From Panicum virgatum (Eukaryota; Streptophyta; Magnoliopsida; Poales; Poaceae), in the NCBI RefSeq assembly GCF_016808335.1, contig NC_053142.1:43009674-43073673 (forward strand): 64,000 bases of DNA, read 5' to 3'. The position numbers and the translations under genes were made by a program. Under the pieces are notes generated by a model that saw nothing but the letters and a program-made list of their open reading frames with translations, searched no databases and was not told the DNA's origin. Position 1 is the stretch's first letter. Each line of letters opens with the position of its first letter. Shown piece by piece: positions 47,618 through 58,393 of this stretch.

Positions 47618-49790
47618 TTTCATAATGGCATTGGTGGGTGATTTTTAATTAGGCACAGGGGTATTTTAGGCTAATTTCTATTGTAATGGCAGTGGTGGGT
47701 AATTTTTATTTTTTTATTTTCTCCGATTAACGTGATAATTTATAGGTCTTGAGAGCGAACGTGGAGACTCCGTTTGTTGGCCAAATAATAAGATAACTAG
47801 GAAGGCCACCGGCGCATTTGCGCGGCTAGATAATACCATCTCTAATGTTATATTTTAAATTATTTAATTATTTATATTTATTATTTATGCGGCTAGGTGT
47901 AAATATATTTAAGGTTGCACTTTTTTAATCGGCTTTCATAAAGTATTTTTTGTTGACGAAAATCAAGATCTATTAAAACTATTTTGAAGATCAATAATTT
48001 GATTATATTTTCATACTCCTTCTAGGTTTGAATTAGATAACATTTTGAGATAGTTCTAAGTTTGTTGTTGTATACATTGATTAAAAATATTTAGTTTCAC
48101 TAAAGTGTAAATTTTTTAATAGTACACAAAGTTGTGTTTTGAGGATCACGTCAATAGCAAATAAATTCATTTGGAGGTAGTATTATTTTTTATATAAGAA
48201 ATTTTTTGAGCATTTTTTAGGTTTATGTGTTACAGTTAATGTTGCAGCGTAATGATTTTATTTGTTTAATCTGGATTCTAAGTCAATGATTTGCGGCAGC
48301 TTCTTGCCATCTTCCTGGTACTCACCTGCTGGTGTTGCTGCTTCTTGTTTGCTGTTATCTTGATTGCTCAAGGGGAGAGACAAAAAGGAGAGGTTTACTC
48401 TCTCATTCCCAACTTAATTCGTAGAACCAATAGAGCGTGTGAATCCTATTCACCCCCAACCAATTATTTTTTTGTTGTAGCCCCTAATCCAATAATAGTT
48501 CCTCACACTCCACATTCCACTCTTCTGCGTGTCCACTCCATATCCGCGCTGGCTTATGGCCTTTCCTTTTTCTCATTTTTATTTTTCTTTTTTCTTATTT
48601 TTTCTCATCCCCTTATATTTTTCCGATAGAATATGGATTTAGTGCAGCTATTTTGTTCCTCTCTTAGCCTTGGGTACTCATTTAATCAATTCAAATATGC
48701 TGCAACTGATTTGACTAAGACAATGAGATAAACAATGGTTGACATAAGGTTTGTTTCTGGTTTTTTTAGCGCCATTTATTAGTTTCAACATGATTTTTGA
48801 CCGAAATGTTAGTAAATAGAACACATATTAACTTTGTTTGTATATATTTCAATTGTATGCTAAAAATAATATTACAATTATTGAACTAAAATGATAGTAT
48901 TTCTCAGTAAACTGTGAGGCTACAACTTTTCTACTTTTTTCAGCATGGTGTTGTGGTATGCAAATATTTTTTTGAAGCTTGTTTGAATTTTTTTTATCAA
49001 TGTCTATGCCTGTAGAAAAAATGAATTAATAATGATGATAGTAATTTTTAAGAATATCCTAGCTTACCCAAAGTTAGTTGTTTGGAGTCTTATTACTATG
49101 TTACATATTAGATTAGTTTCTTTATAATGGCATAGTGGGCTATATTTAGTCGAACACAATGGTATTTTGGTCTAATTTTTATCGTAATGGCAGTGGTGGG
49201 TGATTTCAATTTCTCTTATTTTATTCGATTAACGTGGGCATTTTTAGGCCTTGAGATCGAACGTGGAGCCTCTGTTTGTTGGCCAAATAATAAGATATCT
49301 CAGAACACCGTGAGGCTACAACTTTTCTATTTTTTTCAGTGTGGTGCTATGGTGTGAAAATATTTTTCTGAAGCTTGTCTGGAATTTTTTTATCAATGTT
49401 TATGCCCATAGAAAAAATGAATTAAAAATTATGATCATAATTTTTTAGAATCTCCTAGCTTAGCCAACGCTAGTTGTTTGGAGTCTCATTACTATATTAA
49501 ATATTGGATTATTTTTTTTATAATGGCGTGGTGGGCTATATTTAGTTAGACACATGGGTATTTTGGGTCGATTTTATCATAATAACAGTGGTTGGATTAA
49601 TTTCTTTATAATGACGTGGTGGGCTATATTTAGTCAGACACAGGGGTATTTTGGGTCGATTTTTATCATAATGGCAGTGGTGGGTAATTTTAATTTCTCT
49701 TATTTTCTCCGATTAACATGAGAATTTTTAGACCTTGAGAGGGAACGTGGAGGCTCCGTTTATTGGTCAAATAATAAAATAATAGAAGAT
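47618..49790. repeat. Diverged repeat family in tandem and dispersed copies
   Basis: A block with landmarks TAATGGCAGTGGTGGGT, GGTATTTT, CTCCGATTAACGTG, a CTTGAGAGCGAACGTGGAG-type stretch and GTTGGCCAAATAATAAGATA occurs at 47618-47810, 49127-49310 and 49600-49790, with a partial copy at 49515-49580. A longer unit of about 400 bases (landmarks GTGAGGCTACAACTTTTCTA and TAGTTGTTTGGAGTCT) is repeated at 48905-49306 and 49308-49600. No coding is supported. The intervening 47811-48900 is AT-rich, without a recognised feature. Confidence 0.75.
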
Positions 49791-50678
49791 GTGGTACGGT
49801 ACGTCAAAGTACAATTTCATTCCAATAATATTAAAATTATTTTTAAATAACCTATCACGTATCACGTTCCTCGATTCATCGATTCGAAAACTTTTGTGAC
49901 TGTGCTGGACGACGCCGCGGGTGAAGTGAAACGCCAGTCACCAGCGGGGAGTCCAGGTACAGCCTTTCAACCGCGTGCCGCCCGTGCCGTGCGCGCCCCC
50001 ACCGGCGGCTAGCTCGTTGACGGCGAGCGGAGGAGCGCGCAGATAGCAGGGGACGGCATGCTGGTCTAGTTTTGTGCAACGAGGTTTGCCGTGCCCCGTG
50101 CAGGCGCGTCGCCTTGCAGCCTTCTTGGCTCTGCGGCTTCGCAAAGAAAAGAAAAAAGAAGAGCGCCAAAATAGCAATGGCATCTACGGTGTGTGACAAC
50201 ATCTGGGCTAATTATAATTAATTGAACTTATTAGATACGCCTCACGAGTTATACAATTAGTTTTATCATTAATCTATATTTAATACTCCTAATTAATCTA
50301 AGTTGCTTATGAACGCCTCCTACAAGGCAAAGGCATGCTGCATGCACAATGGCCGGCAAAGGGTGCATTGCATGCAGATGCCACTGGCTGCTAACAATCG
50401 CTTCGAACAACATTTGGAATCATGGGCACTAGGAGCTTGTATGTAGTACTGTCCACTGACCGCCGGACCTCTTCTAGCTGCTGGCTTTTGCGAAAGGCAA
50501 TGTCTGGAAACTGGGATGCCTAAAGCCTTCTCCAGTGACCGCACCCTGGAATGAGCTGTCAGATGAAAATCGCACCCTCACTATTGGAGCAAACCGCACC
50601 CCTAACCTTGAAACAAGAATCGAAGCCCAAATGAAATTCAATGCCTACCAATTGAACCCACCGCTAGAAAAGGCGTAA
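49791..50678. other. Intergenic sequence with a MITE-like fragment
   Basis: Positions about 50216-50300 (ATTAGTTTTATCATTAATCT, then TTTAATACTCC) resemble an internal piece of a widespread grass MITE. The remainder shows no gene. Confidence 0.4.
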
Positions 50679-51477
50679 GGGCAACTCCAACCAACCCCTT
50701 ATTCACACCCCTATCCTGTTTTTGAGAGTCCAAACGTCAAAAACCATCTCCAACCAATCCCTCACCCAAACCCCGACTCTCATCTAAACTCTCATCCACC
50801 CACCCGAACTCCTAGATGTAGGAGCTCCTACTCGAGCTCTCATCCGGCCGCGCCACCAACTGCCGCTACTCGCGCCATGGATCGGAAACCTCCCAATCGA
50901 GGCAGCCACTGCGTTGCCGACAATATTCCACAGAGCCCAGCAGCAACAGCACCCGCGTCGTTGCTCCCCAGGCGGACAAGCGCTTCCTCCTGCCCCCAGC
51001 AGCTGCTTGCGCCTCTGCAGGGGCTCCGCCCCAGTCTCTCCTACCCAAGCTAGCTTGGCGTCGGTGGATGCTTGCCGGAGTGTGAGAGAGAGACAAAGAG
51101 GGAGAGAAAATACTAGAAGACGAGACGAGAGAGATCAGTTGGATGCGAGCTTGCCGCTAGCTGTTGTTATTTTTATATACAATTCATCTCATCAATAAAT
51201 TACTTTTGTGTTTTCTTATTATATATTTTTTAAAATCATGCTCATTTAATTCGTGCAACTATGTATGAACAACTTATCACAAATAATACCATTTACATAT
51301 AAAATAGCTATCTTGTTAGTTACAAGATATAGATAAAATAAAAGTGTGTGAGAGAAGTAGGGAGGCAAATGAGAGATTGGTTGGAGTGCACGGGGAAATA
51401 GAGAGTTAAAATGTGGATGAGAGACTCTTATATGGTAAAGTAGGGGATTAGATTTGAGAGTTTGGTTGGAGTTGCCC
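50679..51477. mobile_element. TAA-flanked foldback element (PIF/Harbinger-like), 799 bp
   Basis: Inverted ends GGGCAACTCCAACCAA and TTGGTTGGAGTTGCCC are flanked by TAA at 50676-50678 and 51478-51480, fitting the three-base target duplication of PIF/Harbinger (Tourist-like) elements. The interior is GC-rich on the left and AT-rich on the right, and no transposase is present. Confidence 0.8.
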
Positions 51478-51480
51478 TAA

Positions 51481-51838
51481 GGCCTTCTCCAACGGTGCAC
51501 TGTAACCCATCTCATAGAATTTTTTAATAGATGAACGGTCCACGCTAGCGCGGGGCAGAGTGCTAGCTCGCTCAGTTCCCAATGCCGCCTCCCCTCAGCA
51601 CCTATTCTCATACTACTACACTGATATTTTTTTACTATGCGCAAGAGCAGTAGCGGAGCTACATGCAGTTATTGGGTCAGCGGACCCTGATAAATTTATT
51701 AAAAATCAAAGTAAATCACTGTTTATTATTGTTTTCTATAGGCAAAGACTCCAGTGTGGGATAGGAAAGACCCCGGTTCCATTTTGAACTGGCTTCGCCC
51801 CTGCGCAAGAGCTAACTTGTCTCACCATTGGAGGTGGC
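51481..51838. mobile_element. Second TAA-flanked MITE, adjoining the first, with nested insertion
   Basis: The ends GGCCTTCTCCAACGGTG and, on the reverse strand, GGCCACCTCCAATGGTG are inverted copies. The flanks are TAA at 51478-51480, shared with the preceding element, and 51839-51841. Inside, 51649-51801 is a further 153-bp insertion. Confidence 0.75.
51649..51801. mobile_element. Nested 153-bp insertion with 11-bp target duplication
   Basis: TGCGCAAGAGC at 51638-51648 and 51802-51812 brackets a segment starting AGTAGCGGAGCT and ending GGCTTCGCCCCT, which are imperfectly inverted. A long direct duplication with short TIRs would suit a Mutator-like or unclassified MITE. Similar GGAGC/GCTTCGCC-ended short elements are common in grasses. 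Confidence 0.75.
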
Positions 51839-51900
51839 CTAAGTTTGTTATTAGCCTGAACTAGACTGGAAATAATCTTTGTGGATCCTACTGCTGTCGC

Positions 51901-52040
51901 CTCCCTGAGCTCATCTACCGGTACAAGCAGCCCGGGTACGCCGGCGTCCAGCAGTCCGGCAGGGTGTCGTCGTGGTACACCTGCGAGGTCAGCGAGACAG
52001 GGACCAGGCAGAGCCCTCTGCCCCTCAAGCCACGCTCATG
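51901..52040 (+). pseudogene. Unassigned GC3-rich coding-like fragment
   Basis: One plus frame reads LPELIYRYKQPGYAGVQQSG and then RVSSWYTCEV, with almost every third base G or C, as in grass coding exons, while the surroundings do not show this. I do not recognise the family. No start or splice context was established. It may be an exon remnant or chance. Confidence 0.3.
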
Positions 52041-53017
52041 CCCCGTCCCCGTCTTCTCCTCTTTCTCTTCGCCTCCAAACGGGACACGGCCCTGGAACCA
52101 AAAAATATAATCGGCAACGACTCGTGAGTTCGTGACCCCGCATCGTTGCCAATAGTTTAGTGAAAACAAACTGAAGATTTATAGTACCAGAGTACCTCGG
52201 TAGGGGTTATCTGGACCCTTAATATGTACTTCGAGATCAGTGCAAGATTCAGGGGTGTCAGGTAGAGGTGGAATCGAGTCAGATCGTGTACACGGCTGGA
52301 TGCAGATACGTATTGTATACGATAAGACATAAACTTAATAAATTATCAGATTCTGTACCAGACACACCCTTTATAAGCTACCTACTACTTTTGTTCTGGT
52401 TCAAAATCATTTGAACCACCTCTCTCGTCTCGGCCATCCCCTTCCCTTCCCCACCGAGAGTACAGCTCCGCCTCGCCGATACTGCTCGTCGGAGCAACGA
52501 TGGTTGGCCCCTGTGGTCAACCGACGGCGCAAAGGCAAGATCCAATGGTCCCGGGGTCAGATCCGGCATCGGCAGAGAGGCATCAGGCAGCGCACGATAG
52601 ATCCGGCGATTAGCAACACGGCCCAGATCCGGCGACCTGCGCCCTGCTCCGCCGCCTACGGGCCCGCTCCTGCAGTGCCACGGGGCTTCTGCAGTTTGCC
52701 ATCGCCCACTACTCCTTCGCAGCTTCACTGCCCACATACCGCCCACCTTTCCGTGGGCGGCGGCGCTGGCCTCGATCCCGCCGCGGACACTGTCTTCCCC
52801 ACCGACTCCAGCGGATGCGGGTGAGATGCCGGCGGGGCGATCCCAATCATCCCAGATCCGGCCAGCGACTCGCCCAGCTCTACCCCACTCCCACGGCAGA
52901 GGCTCCCAGGTGACTCCCTCGATCAGCCCTCCCCCGCCGGCACCGCCTCGCGCGGCTCAACAGGAGTAGCGGCGCCCCCCTCCCCCTGGTTGCGGGTTGA
53001 GGGCTCGGCTGTCGAGG
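52041..53017 (+). other. Upstream flank of the arabinosyltransferase fragment
   Basis: From about 52390 the sequence is GC-rich and pyrimidine-rich, compatible with a promoter and leader of the fragment that follows. Other open frames here are composition effects. Confidence 0.4.
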
Positions 53018-53410
53018 ATGAGCGGGAGGAAGAATGCCGGCAGGACCTCCCCCTGGCAGCTCATCCTCATCTCCGCGGGGTGCTTCTTCGCGACCTACAA
53101 CTTCCTGACGATGCACGGCCGGGGCCGGGATGGGCCGTGCAAGCTCCTCGACGGCGGGGGCTCGTACGGGTCGCGCTCCGGCTCCGACCCGGTGAAGCGG
53201 TTCCACGTCGCGCTGACGGCGATGGACACGCTCTACAGCCAGTGGAAGTCCAGGATCATGCACTACTGGTACAAGGAGATGAGCGACCGCCCCGGCTCTG
53301 ACATGGGCGGCTTCACCCGGATCCTTCACTCGGGGAAGCCTGATGGGTTGATGGATGAGATACCCACCATGGTGGTGGGCCCTCTTCCTGAAGGCAAGGA
53401 TCTGGAGTAG
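53018..53410 (+). pseudogene. Truncated hydroxyproline O-arabinosyltransferase (HPAT-like), N-terminal part
   Basis: From ATG 53018 the frame encodes MSGRKNAGRTSPW, a single signal-anchor helix (WQLILISAGCFFATYNFL), then FHVALTAMDTLYSQWKSRIM, HYWYKEM, GGFTRILHSGKPDG, LMDEIPTMVVGPLPEG and stop at 53408-53410. This is the N-terminal region of the Golgi type-II HPAT/RDN1-like family, which adds the first arabinose to hydroxyproline in extensins and CLE peptides (family knowledge). Family proteins are about 350-380 residues and continue with YIVLNRPWAF-like sequence; here only about 130 residues remain before unrelated sequence. No GT donor follows at the expected point. A partial LTR begins about 130 bases downstream, so the gene is probably cut by rearrangement or is a captured fragment. 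Confidence 0.8.
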
Positions 53411-53540
53411 GTGGGACCAGATCTGGCGGTGCAGAGTGCGGCGGCCGGCGATACCGCAGCCGGCGGTGCTGCGCGCCATGGAGGAGCACGACCGCCGCCC
53501 GCTGCGCGCGGCGGCGGGGCGCGACCGCGGCCGGCTGTAG

Positions 53541-54546
53541 CGAAAATGGCCTCTCATGCCATATTTCAATATAATGTTTTGGCGATTGATGACACACACA
53601 ACACTTGGACTAATATATGTGTTAAGATGATCATTATCAGGCTTATAGGTCCAAGGGATGAAAAGATACAAAACCCCGAAGAAATCAGGTCGAAAGGACC
53701 AAGACAGAGATAATTTGCACTCACTGATTAAACCGACGTGAGGTAAATTACATACACTGGTGCAATGAGTTCAGAGAAGACTCAGTCAGCAGGGTGCACC
53801 GGATGAACCGACAATGAGAAAAATGAATACGTCGGTGCAATGGATCTAGAAGCTAAGGCAAGGTCTATACACCGGATGAACCGACGATTGGATCTTGGTG
53901 AACGTCGGTGCAGTTGTCCAGAGAGTTGGTTTTTCAGAGTTCACAGGACAACTACACTCACCGGTTAAATCGACGCTGCATCGGTTGATTGCCCGTACAT
54001 GTAACGGCAAGTTTTTGAGGCGGACAGTTTAGTATCACCGGTTGAACCGACGATGACTATTGGAGGAGCGTCGGATTAACCGGCATTAGGGGCTTTTCAG
54101 GCAGCTTTTCTCCAACGGCTATATTTGCTTGTGCTACCTATATATACCCCCATGGCCGGTTGTCACATATGGTTGGAAGCCTTAAGAGCTGAAGAAAGTG
54201 CTGCCCAAGCAAAGATCCATCACCAACCATCCTAGAAGTGCTTAGTGCTATATCTAGCTTGTGAGAAGCTTTGAGAGAGTGCTTTGTGCACTTGTATAGG
54301 CTTAGTTCTTGAGAGAGCTAGCTTAAGAGAAGTATTGCCGAGGCAAGCAAAGTATTCCCGTCGACGACCCTCCGACTTGGTGTGGAGCGGTGCCGACACT
54401 TTGTACGGGGGAAGAGGAGACCCCCTCCTTGGTGGAGAAGCTCTGTAGTGGATTTCGGCCGAGTGACCGAGAGTGACGGTGGCGGTGCACGAGACTCGGT
54501 GTCTGTGGGCACTTGCCTTTGCTTGCCGGTGCGCCTTGGTGGTCTA
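53541..54546 (+). repeat. Partial LTR related to element A
   Basis: It shares with the element A LTR the words GTCGGTGCAGTTGTCCAGAG, AGTTGGTTTTTCAG, CGTCGGATTAACCGGC and TATATATACCCC, and CGGTTgAACCG/CGGATGAACCG-type palindromes at about 53725-54090. The right part (54150-54546) differs from element A. It stops exactly where the LTR of element B begins, so it may be the target of that insertion. No internal coding lies on either side. Confidence 0.7.
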
Positions 54547-56183
54547 TGTAGGATCAAGAACACCGACTAGAGGGGGGTGAATAGGCGGTTTAAAATCTAA
54601 AACCAATAACACTAGAGAAATTTAATTAGTAACAAAGGAAAGCCCTATGTCATGCTATTACTATTTCTAGATGCGTTTGCAACCTAGGGTGACAAGACAC
54701 AAATCAAGCTCTAGTAAAGTAAATTGCTCAAAGTAAAAGCAAGTATTAAAGAGAGCAAGAGAAGTAACCAAGCTTGACACAAGAAATTATCCCGTGGTGT
54801 CGATGACTTGCCGGTCACCCCTAATCCACGTTGAGGTGGATTCCAAGAATCAACCGCTCCTCTATCAAGAACCTCTTGATCTTGAGCCGGCTTGAAACAA
54901 GGAACCGCTCCACACCTCGATTCCACTAGAGTTGCTCTTCACCACTCCGGTGAGGTGAGCACAAAACCTCTCACAACCGAAATCGGGGCTCCTCAACAAT
55001 CTCCTTGGAGGTGCTCCACGAAATCCACTTCTCCAAGCCGTCTAGGGAGCGGCAACTCCCAAGAGTAATAAGTTGATGACGCTTGCTTGAAGTTTCCCTA
55101 ATGCCACAAAGCTCAAACTCTTGATGCAATGCACTAGGAAGCTCTCACACTCTCAAAAATGCAATCTCTAAGCAAGTGTGTGTGAGAGAGGGATGCCTTA
55201 GCTCTAATGTGTCAAGAATGCTATCCAAATGGCCAAGAGAGCCTCCCAATGGCCGGGCATTGGGTATATATAGACACCCCTCAAAAAACTAGCCGTTACA
55301 CTCTTTTCTGCGAAGTCGCGGACCGTCCGCGTTTCAAAAACCGGACTGTCCGCCGTTATAAATCAGTGAGTCAGAGTGCAATAAATGCATGTCAGAACTA
55401 GCCGTTAAGCCCTGGCGGACCGTCCGCGCCCCAGTGGCGGACCGTCCGCAGTTAAGAGTTCCAACCCACCAGAGACTAACATCGTCTCTGGAACAAACTT
55501 GAGTTTAGCCTGCGGACCGTCCGCGCCTCAGGAGCGGACCGTCCGCAGTTTAACATTTGACCCCAAACCAGAGAAACATTCTCTCTGGTACATATTTGAA
55601 AAATAGTGGCGGACTGTCCGCCCACCTGGGCCGGACCGTCCGCGAGCCCACCAGAGACACTGCAAGCTCTCTGGAACGGTCGCGGACTATCCGCCGCTAT
55701 GGGCCGGACTGTCCGCCAGCCCACCAGAGTCTCTGCAAGCTCTCTGGAACGGGCGCGGACTGTCCGCCCCACAGGTGCGGACTGTCCGCCGTTACTCAGT
55801 AAGCTCTCGAACTTAGTCTATTTCAAAACTTTTCAAAACGCCGTTAGCCCTCATGCATGCAACTAGACATTTTGAGCAAAATGGCACTAAAGACCCGTCA
55901 AGCATGAGTACATAACCCCTCTTGATAGTACGGCTAACTATCCAATAAATCCGGTCACTTTTCATCCACTAAACGCCCTGTGACCGGTAAAATGCAAAAG
56001 CCCTATTTTATACCTTTGCCTTGAGCCCGAGCTTTGCTCATCATCTCCAAAACTCTATACGTTCACAACCAAATATCTTTCATCCGTGAATCAACCTATA
56101 CTCATCTTCTCAAATGAAATCGTTAATCCACAAACCGTTGTCATTAATTACCAAAACTCGAATTAGGGGCCTAGATGCTTTCA
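54547..56183 (-). repeat. 3' LTR of element B (about 1.64 kb)
   Basis: On minus it starts TGAAAGCATCTAGGCCCC after the purine tract and ends CTTGATCCTACA, giving TG...CA ends. Twelve copies of the 13-bp palindrome GCGGACYGTCCGC or one-step variants lie at about 55315-55795. A TATATATA-like stretch near 55263-55272 is a candidate promoter. CACCCCCCTCTAGTC near the end matches the position of a similar motif in element A. Confidence 0.85.
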
Positions 56184-56184
56184 A

Positions 56185-56197
56185 TCTCCCCCTTTTT
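56185..56197 (-). promoter_or_regulatory. Polypurine tract of element B
   Basis: The minus strand reads AAAAAGGGGGAGA immediately before the LTR start, identical to element A. Confidence 0.88.
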
Positions 56198-56767
56198 GGT
56201 AATTGATGACAACACTAAATTTTGGAGTGATAAAAGTTTTCAAGTCAACTTTATACACTAGGCATAAGGTGGACTTGGAATTGAACTTTGGAAGAACTTA
56301 CTCATTTTCTTGAAGATTTCAGAATATGGTATGAATAAATTCACCAAGTTCGATGAGTAGAGAGAACTCCGCCTTGATATGTGCATATAAATTTTCATGA
56401 ATACCAAGAGCACATATATATATATTTGAGAATTTTGACAGAGTTTTCCCTACAAGTGGAAATCGAGGCATACAAGATACAATAGATATATGATATGAAA
56501 ATTTAGCATGGTTAGCACAACCTCACAACCACAAGATGAACATAAATAGATAAGAGTAGCACAAACTAACATAGTTCATCACACATTACAAACCAAGGTT
56601 CAAATCCAAACACAAGTCTCAAATAGAGTTCATGAAAGACACAAATAAAACATGAGAGGCAAGCGGAAGCCGAAAACGAATGATCTCCATAAGAAGTCCA
56701 TGAGCTCCCCCTAGATCCAAGCACTCCAAAGCTCCTTCTCCCCCTTTGGCATCAATTGCCAAGAAAG
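56198..56767 (-). other. Non-coding region between ORF3 and the 3' LTR of element B
   Basis: AT-rich with no gene. A second purine-rich stretch (GGGGGAGAAGG on minus) lies at about 56735-56750, resembling the multiple purine tracts reported for Sireviruses. Confidence 0.55.
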
Positions 56768-58393
56768 TCAAACGGCTGGCGGAGGAGGTGGCGGTGGGTA
56801 GAACGGCTGGTGCGGATAGAACTCTGGAGGCGGCACTGGAGCTGGAAACACTGAGTAGAAGTGGTCAGTAAACCCTGTGAAAGCTGTGCTGAAGACATCA
56901 AAGCGCTGCTCTAGCTGCTCCTGTCTCTGCTCAAGCTGCTCAAACTGCTCAGAAGAGGGCAAATCCTCAAAACGTGAGTCAAGAGCTGCTATATCCGAGT
57001 GTAAACTCTCATGAAACCCCTGCATCTGAGCCATCATAGGCTGGAACATTTGCTGCTGCATGTTCTGAAAGTTGAGGTTCATCTGATTCTGCATCTGACT
57101 AGCCAACCCCGCAATCTGAGAGGACATGCTCTCCTGCATTGATGCAAAGTATGGGTCAAAATAGCCAGCTGGAGGAGCCCACTGCTGCTGTGCTGGATGA
57201 TGCGGTGGTGGCATGGCATGCTGAGGTGCAGCTGCTCCCATATGAGCATCATCATCACTATCATCTTGCCCCTGTGCTTCATCATCCATATCATCTCCAG
57301 GGAAAGGAGTCAGAGGCCTCAAGAGAAAAGCATTGTCATTCTTGAATGGCCTGAAAGGTGTGTGTTTGCTTTCGCATAACCCTCTGAAACTAGTCTTAAC
57401 CTTGATGATGGACATAATATATGGAGCAAAATATAAGTTCATTTCCATGTTTAGCCTCAAATCTGCAAGCTGATCCATGATAAGAGCAATGACATTGATT
57501 CTATTTCCATTCATGACATGAGATATCACATTCCAATAGTGTCCTCTAATCTTGTCCTTGTTGCCACTCTTAGGCATGAATGTGACTCTAGCAATCTTAT
57601 TGATCACTGCAGGATGATGCCTCAGACCCTGAGTGCCCCCAAAAGTTCTAGCAATTCCAAGATGTGCAGGCTCATAGAACATGGGATAGTCATTCTCATC
57701 TAGAGGGTTTTCTAACACAATATTCATACTTTGCTCACTAGTGATGAGATTATAATCCAATTCATTTGCCTCAGCAAACTGTGCAAATGTAGCACCATAG
57801 GTTCTTTTGCTAGTTGTCCACCTAAATGTTTCCTCAACCATATTGATCTCTAGAGTGGCATAGAATTGGCGTATCACAGTTTCATTCCAATCACACCTAT
57901 GCTGCAGAAAATTAGCTAACCCCATTTGCTGAAATCTATCTACTAGATCAGTCATGACTTGTTGTTGTCTCATGTAGCCTATGTCAATGGTCTGATGTTT
58001 GAATACATTTTTCTTAACTAGATGACCAAAGTAAACATCTTTTTGTACCTCGGTTTTGAAGAAAAGAATGTTGGTGTCACGAGGTAAGCTGAATTGATCC
58101 ACTGCTCTTGCATTGGCATAGCTCTCTGCAGTCCACTGACGGCTAGGTAGATCTAGCCCCATTAAATCTGTAATATCATCATCAACCCCTTCAGTCTCTT
58201 CCTCTGAAGACTCATCACCTGCATCTCCTACTGAAGAAGCTGCAGCCATCTCACTGACATTTGGAGCATAGTCCACATCATCCGAGTCATCACTGTCTCT
58301 TTGTCTTTTGGAAGACATAGCCTTCTTGATTTTAGAAGCTACCTTGATGATCTTCCGGGGTGGCCTGAGATCAAGATTTAACCATAAAAACAA
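56768..58393 (-). CDS. Element B third ORF (Sirevirus env-like/ORF3 protein), 541 aa maximum
   Basis: The frame is open for 541 codons. The true start may be the internal ATG at 58315, giving MSSKRQRDSDDSDD, a charged start like that of element A. Residues about 30-75 are acidic and Ser-rich. Residues about 80-320 form a globular part with ADQFSLP-like text, YMRQQQVMTDLVDRF and NETVIRQFYATLEI, matching the pattern of the element A ORF3 core and plant-transposon-type proteins. The rest is Gln/Met/Pro-rich, with a heptad-like EQLEQRQEQLEQRF and a poly-Pro end. No signal peptide or transmembrane helix is apparent. The protein's role is unknown; the env-like label comes from position only. Confidence 0.8.
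   Translation of the reverse strand: MFLWLNLDLRPPRKIIKVASKIKKAMSSKRQRDSDDSDDVDYAPNVSEMAAASSVGDAGDESSEEETEGVDDDITDLMGLDLPSRQWTAESYANARAVDQFSLPRDTNILFFKTEVQKDVYFGHLVKKNVFKHQTIDIGYMRQQQVMTDLVDRFQQMGLANFLQHRCDWNETVIRQFYATLEINMVEETFRWTTSKRTYGATFAQFAEANELDYNLITSEQSMNIVLENPLDENDYPMFYEPAHLGIARTFGGTQGLRHHPAVINKIARVTFMPKSGNKDKIRGHYWNVISHVMNGNRINVIALIMDQLADLRLNMEMNLYFAPYIMSIIKVKTSFRGLCESKHTPFRPFKNDNAFLLRPLTPFPGDDMDDEAQGQDDSDDDAHMGAAAPQHAMPPPHHPAQQQWAPPAGYFDPYFASMQESMSSQIAGLASQMQNQMNLNFQNMQQQMFQPMMAQMQGFHESLHSDIAALDSRFEDLPSSEQFEQLEQRQEQLEQRFDVFSTAFTGFTDHFYSVFPAPVPPPEFYPHQPFYPPPPPPPAV

Noticed and set aside
48291..48629. 112-codon open frame with hydrophobic stretches on +
   Set aside because: The Phe/Leu-rich ends come from T-rich DNA. 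No family, splice context or conservation cue is visible, and it lies among AT-rich repeats.
53411..53540. Continuation of the arabinosyltransferase reading frame after the stop
   Set aside because: The sequence after 53410 shows no similarity to the family in any frame and is GC-rich filler.
55315..55795. Regularly spaced palindromic repeats resembling a CRISPR array
   Set aside because: The spacers are not uniform, the genome is plant nuclear DNA and the repeats lie inside an LTR.
57079..57703. Short frames antisense or in other phases of element B ORF3
   Set aside because: Shadows of the 541-codon frame with no independent support.
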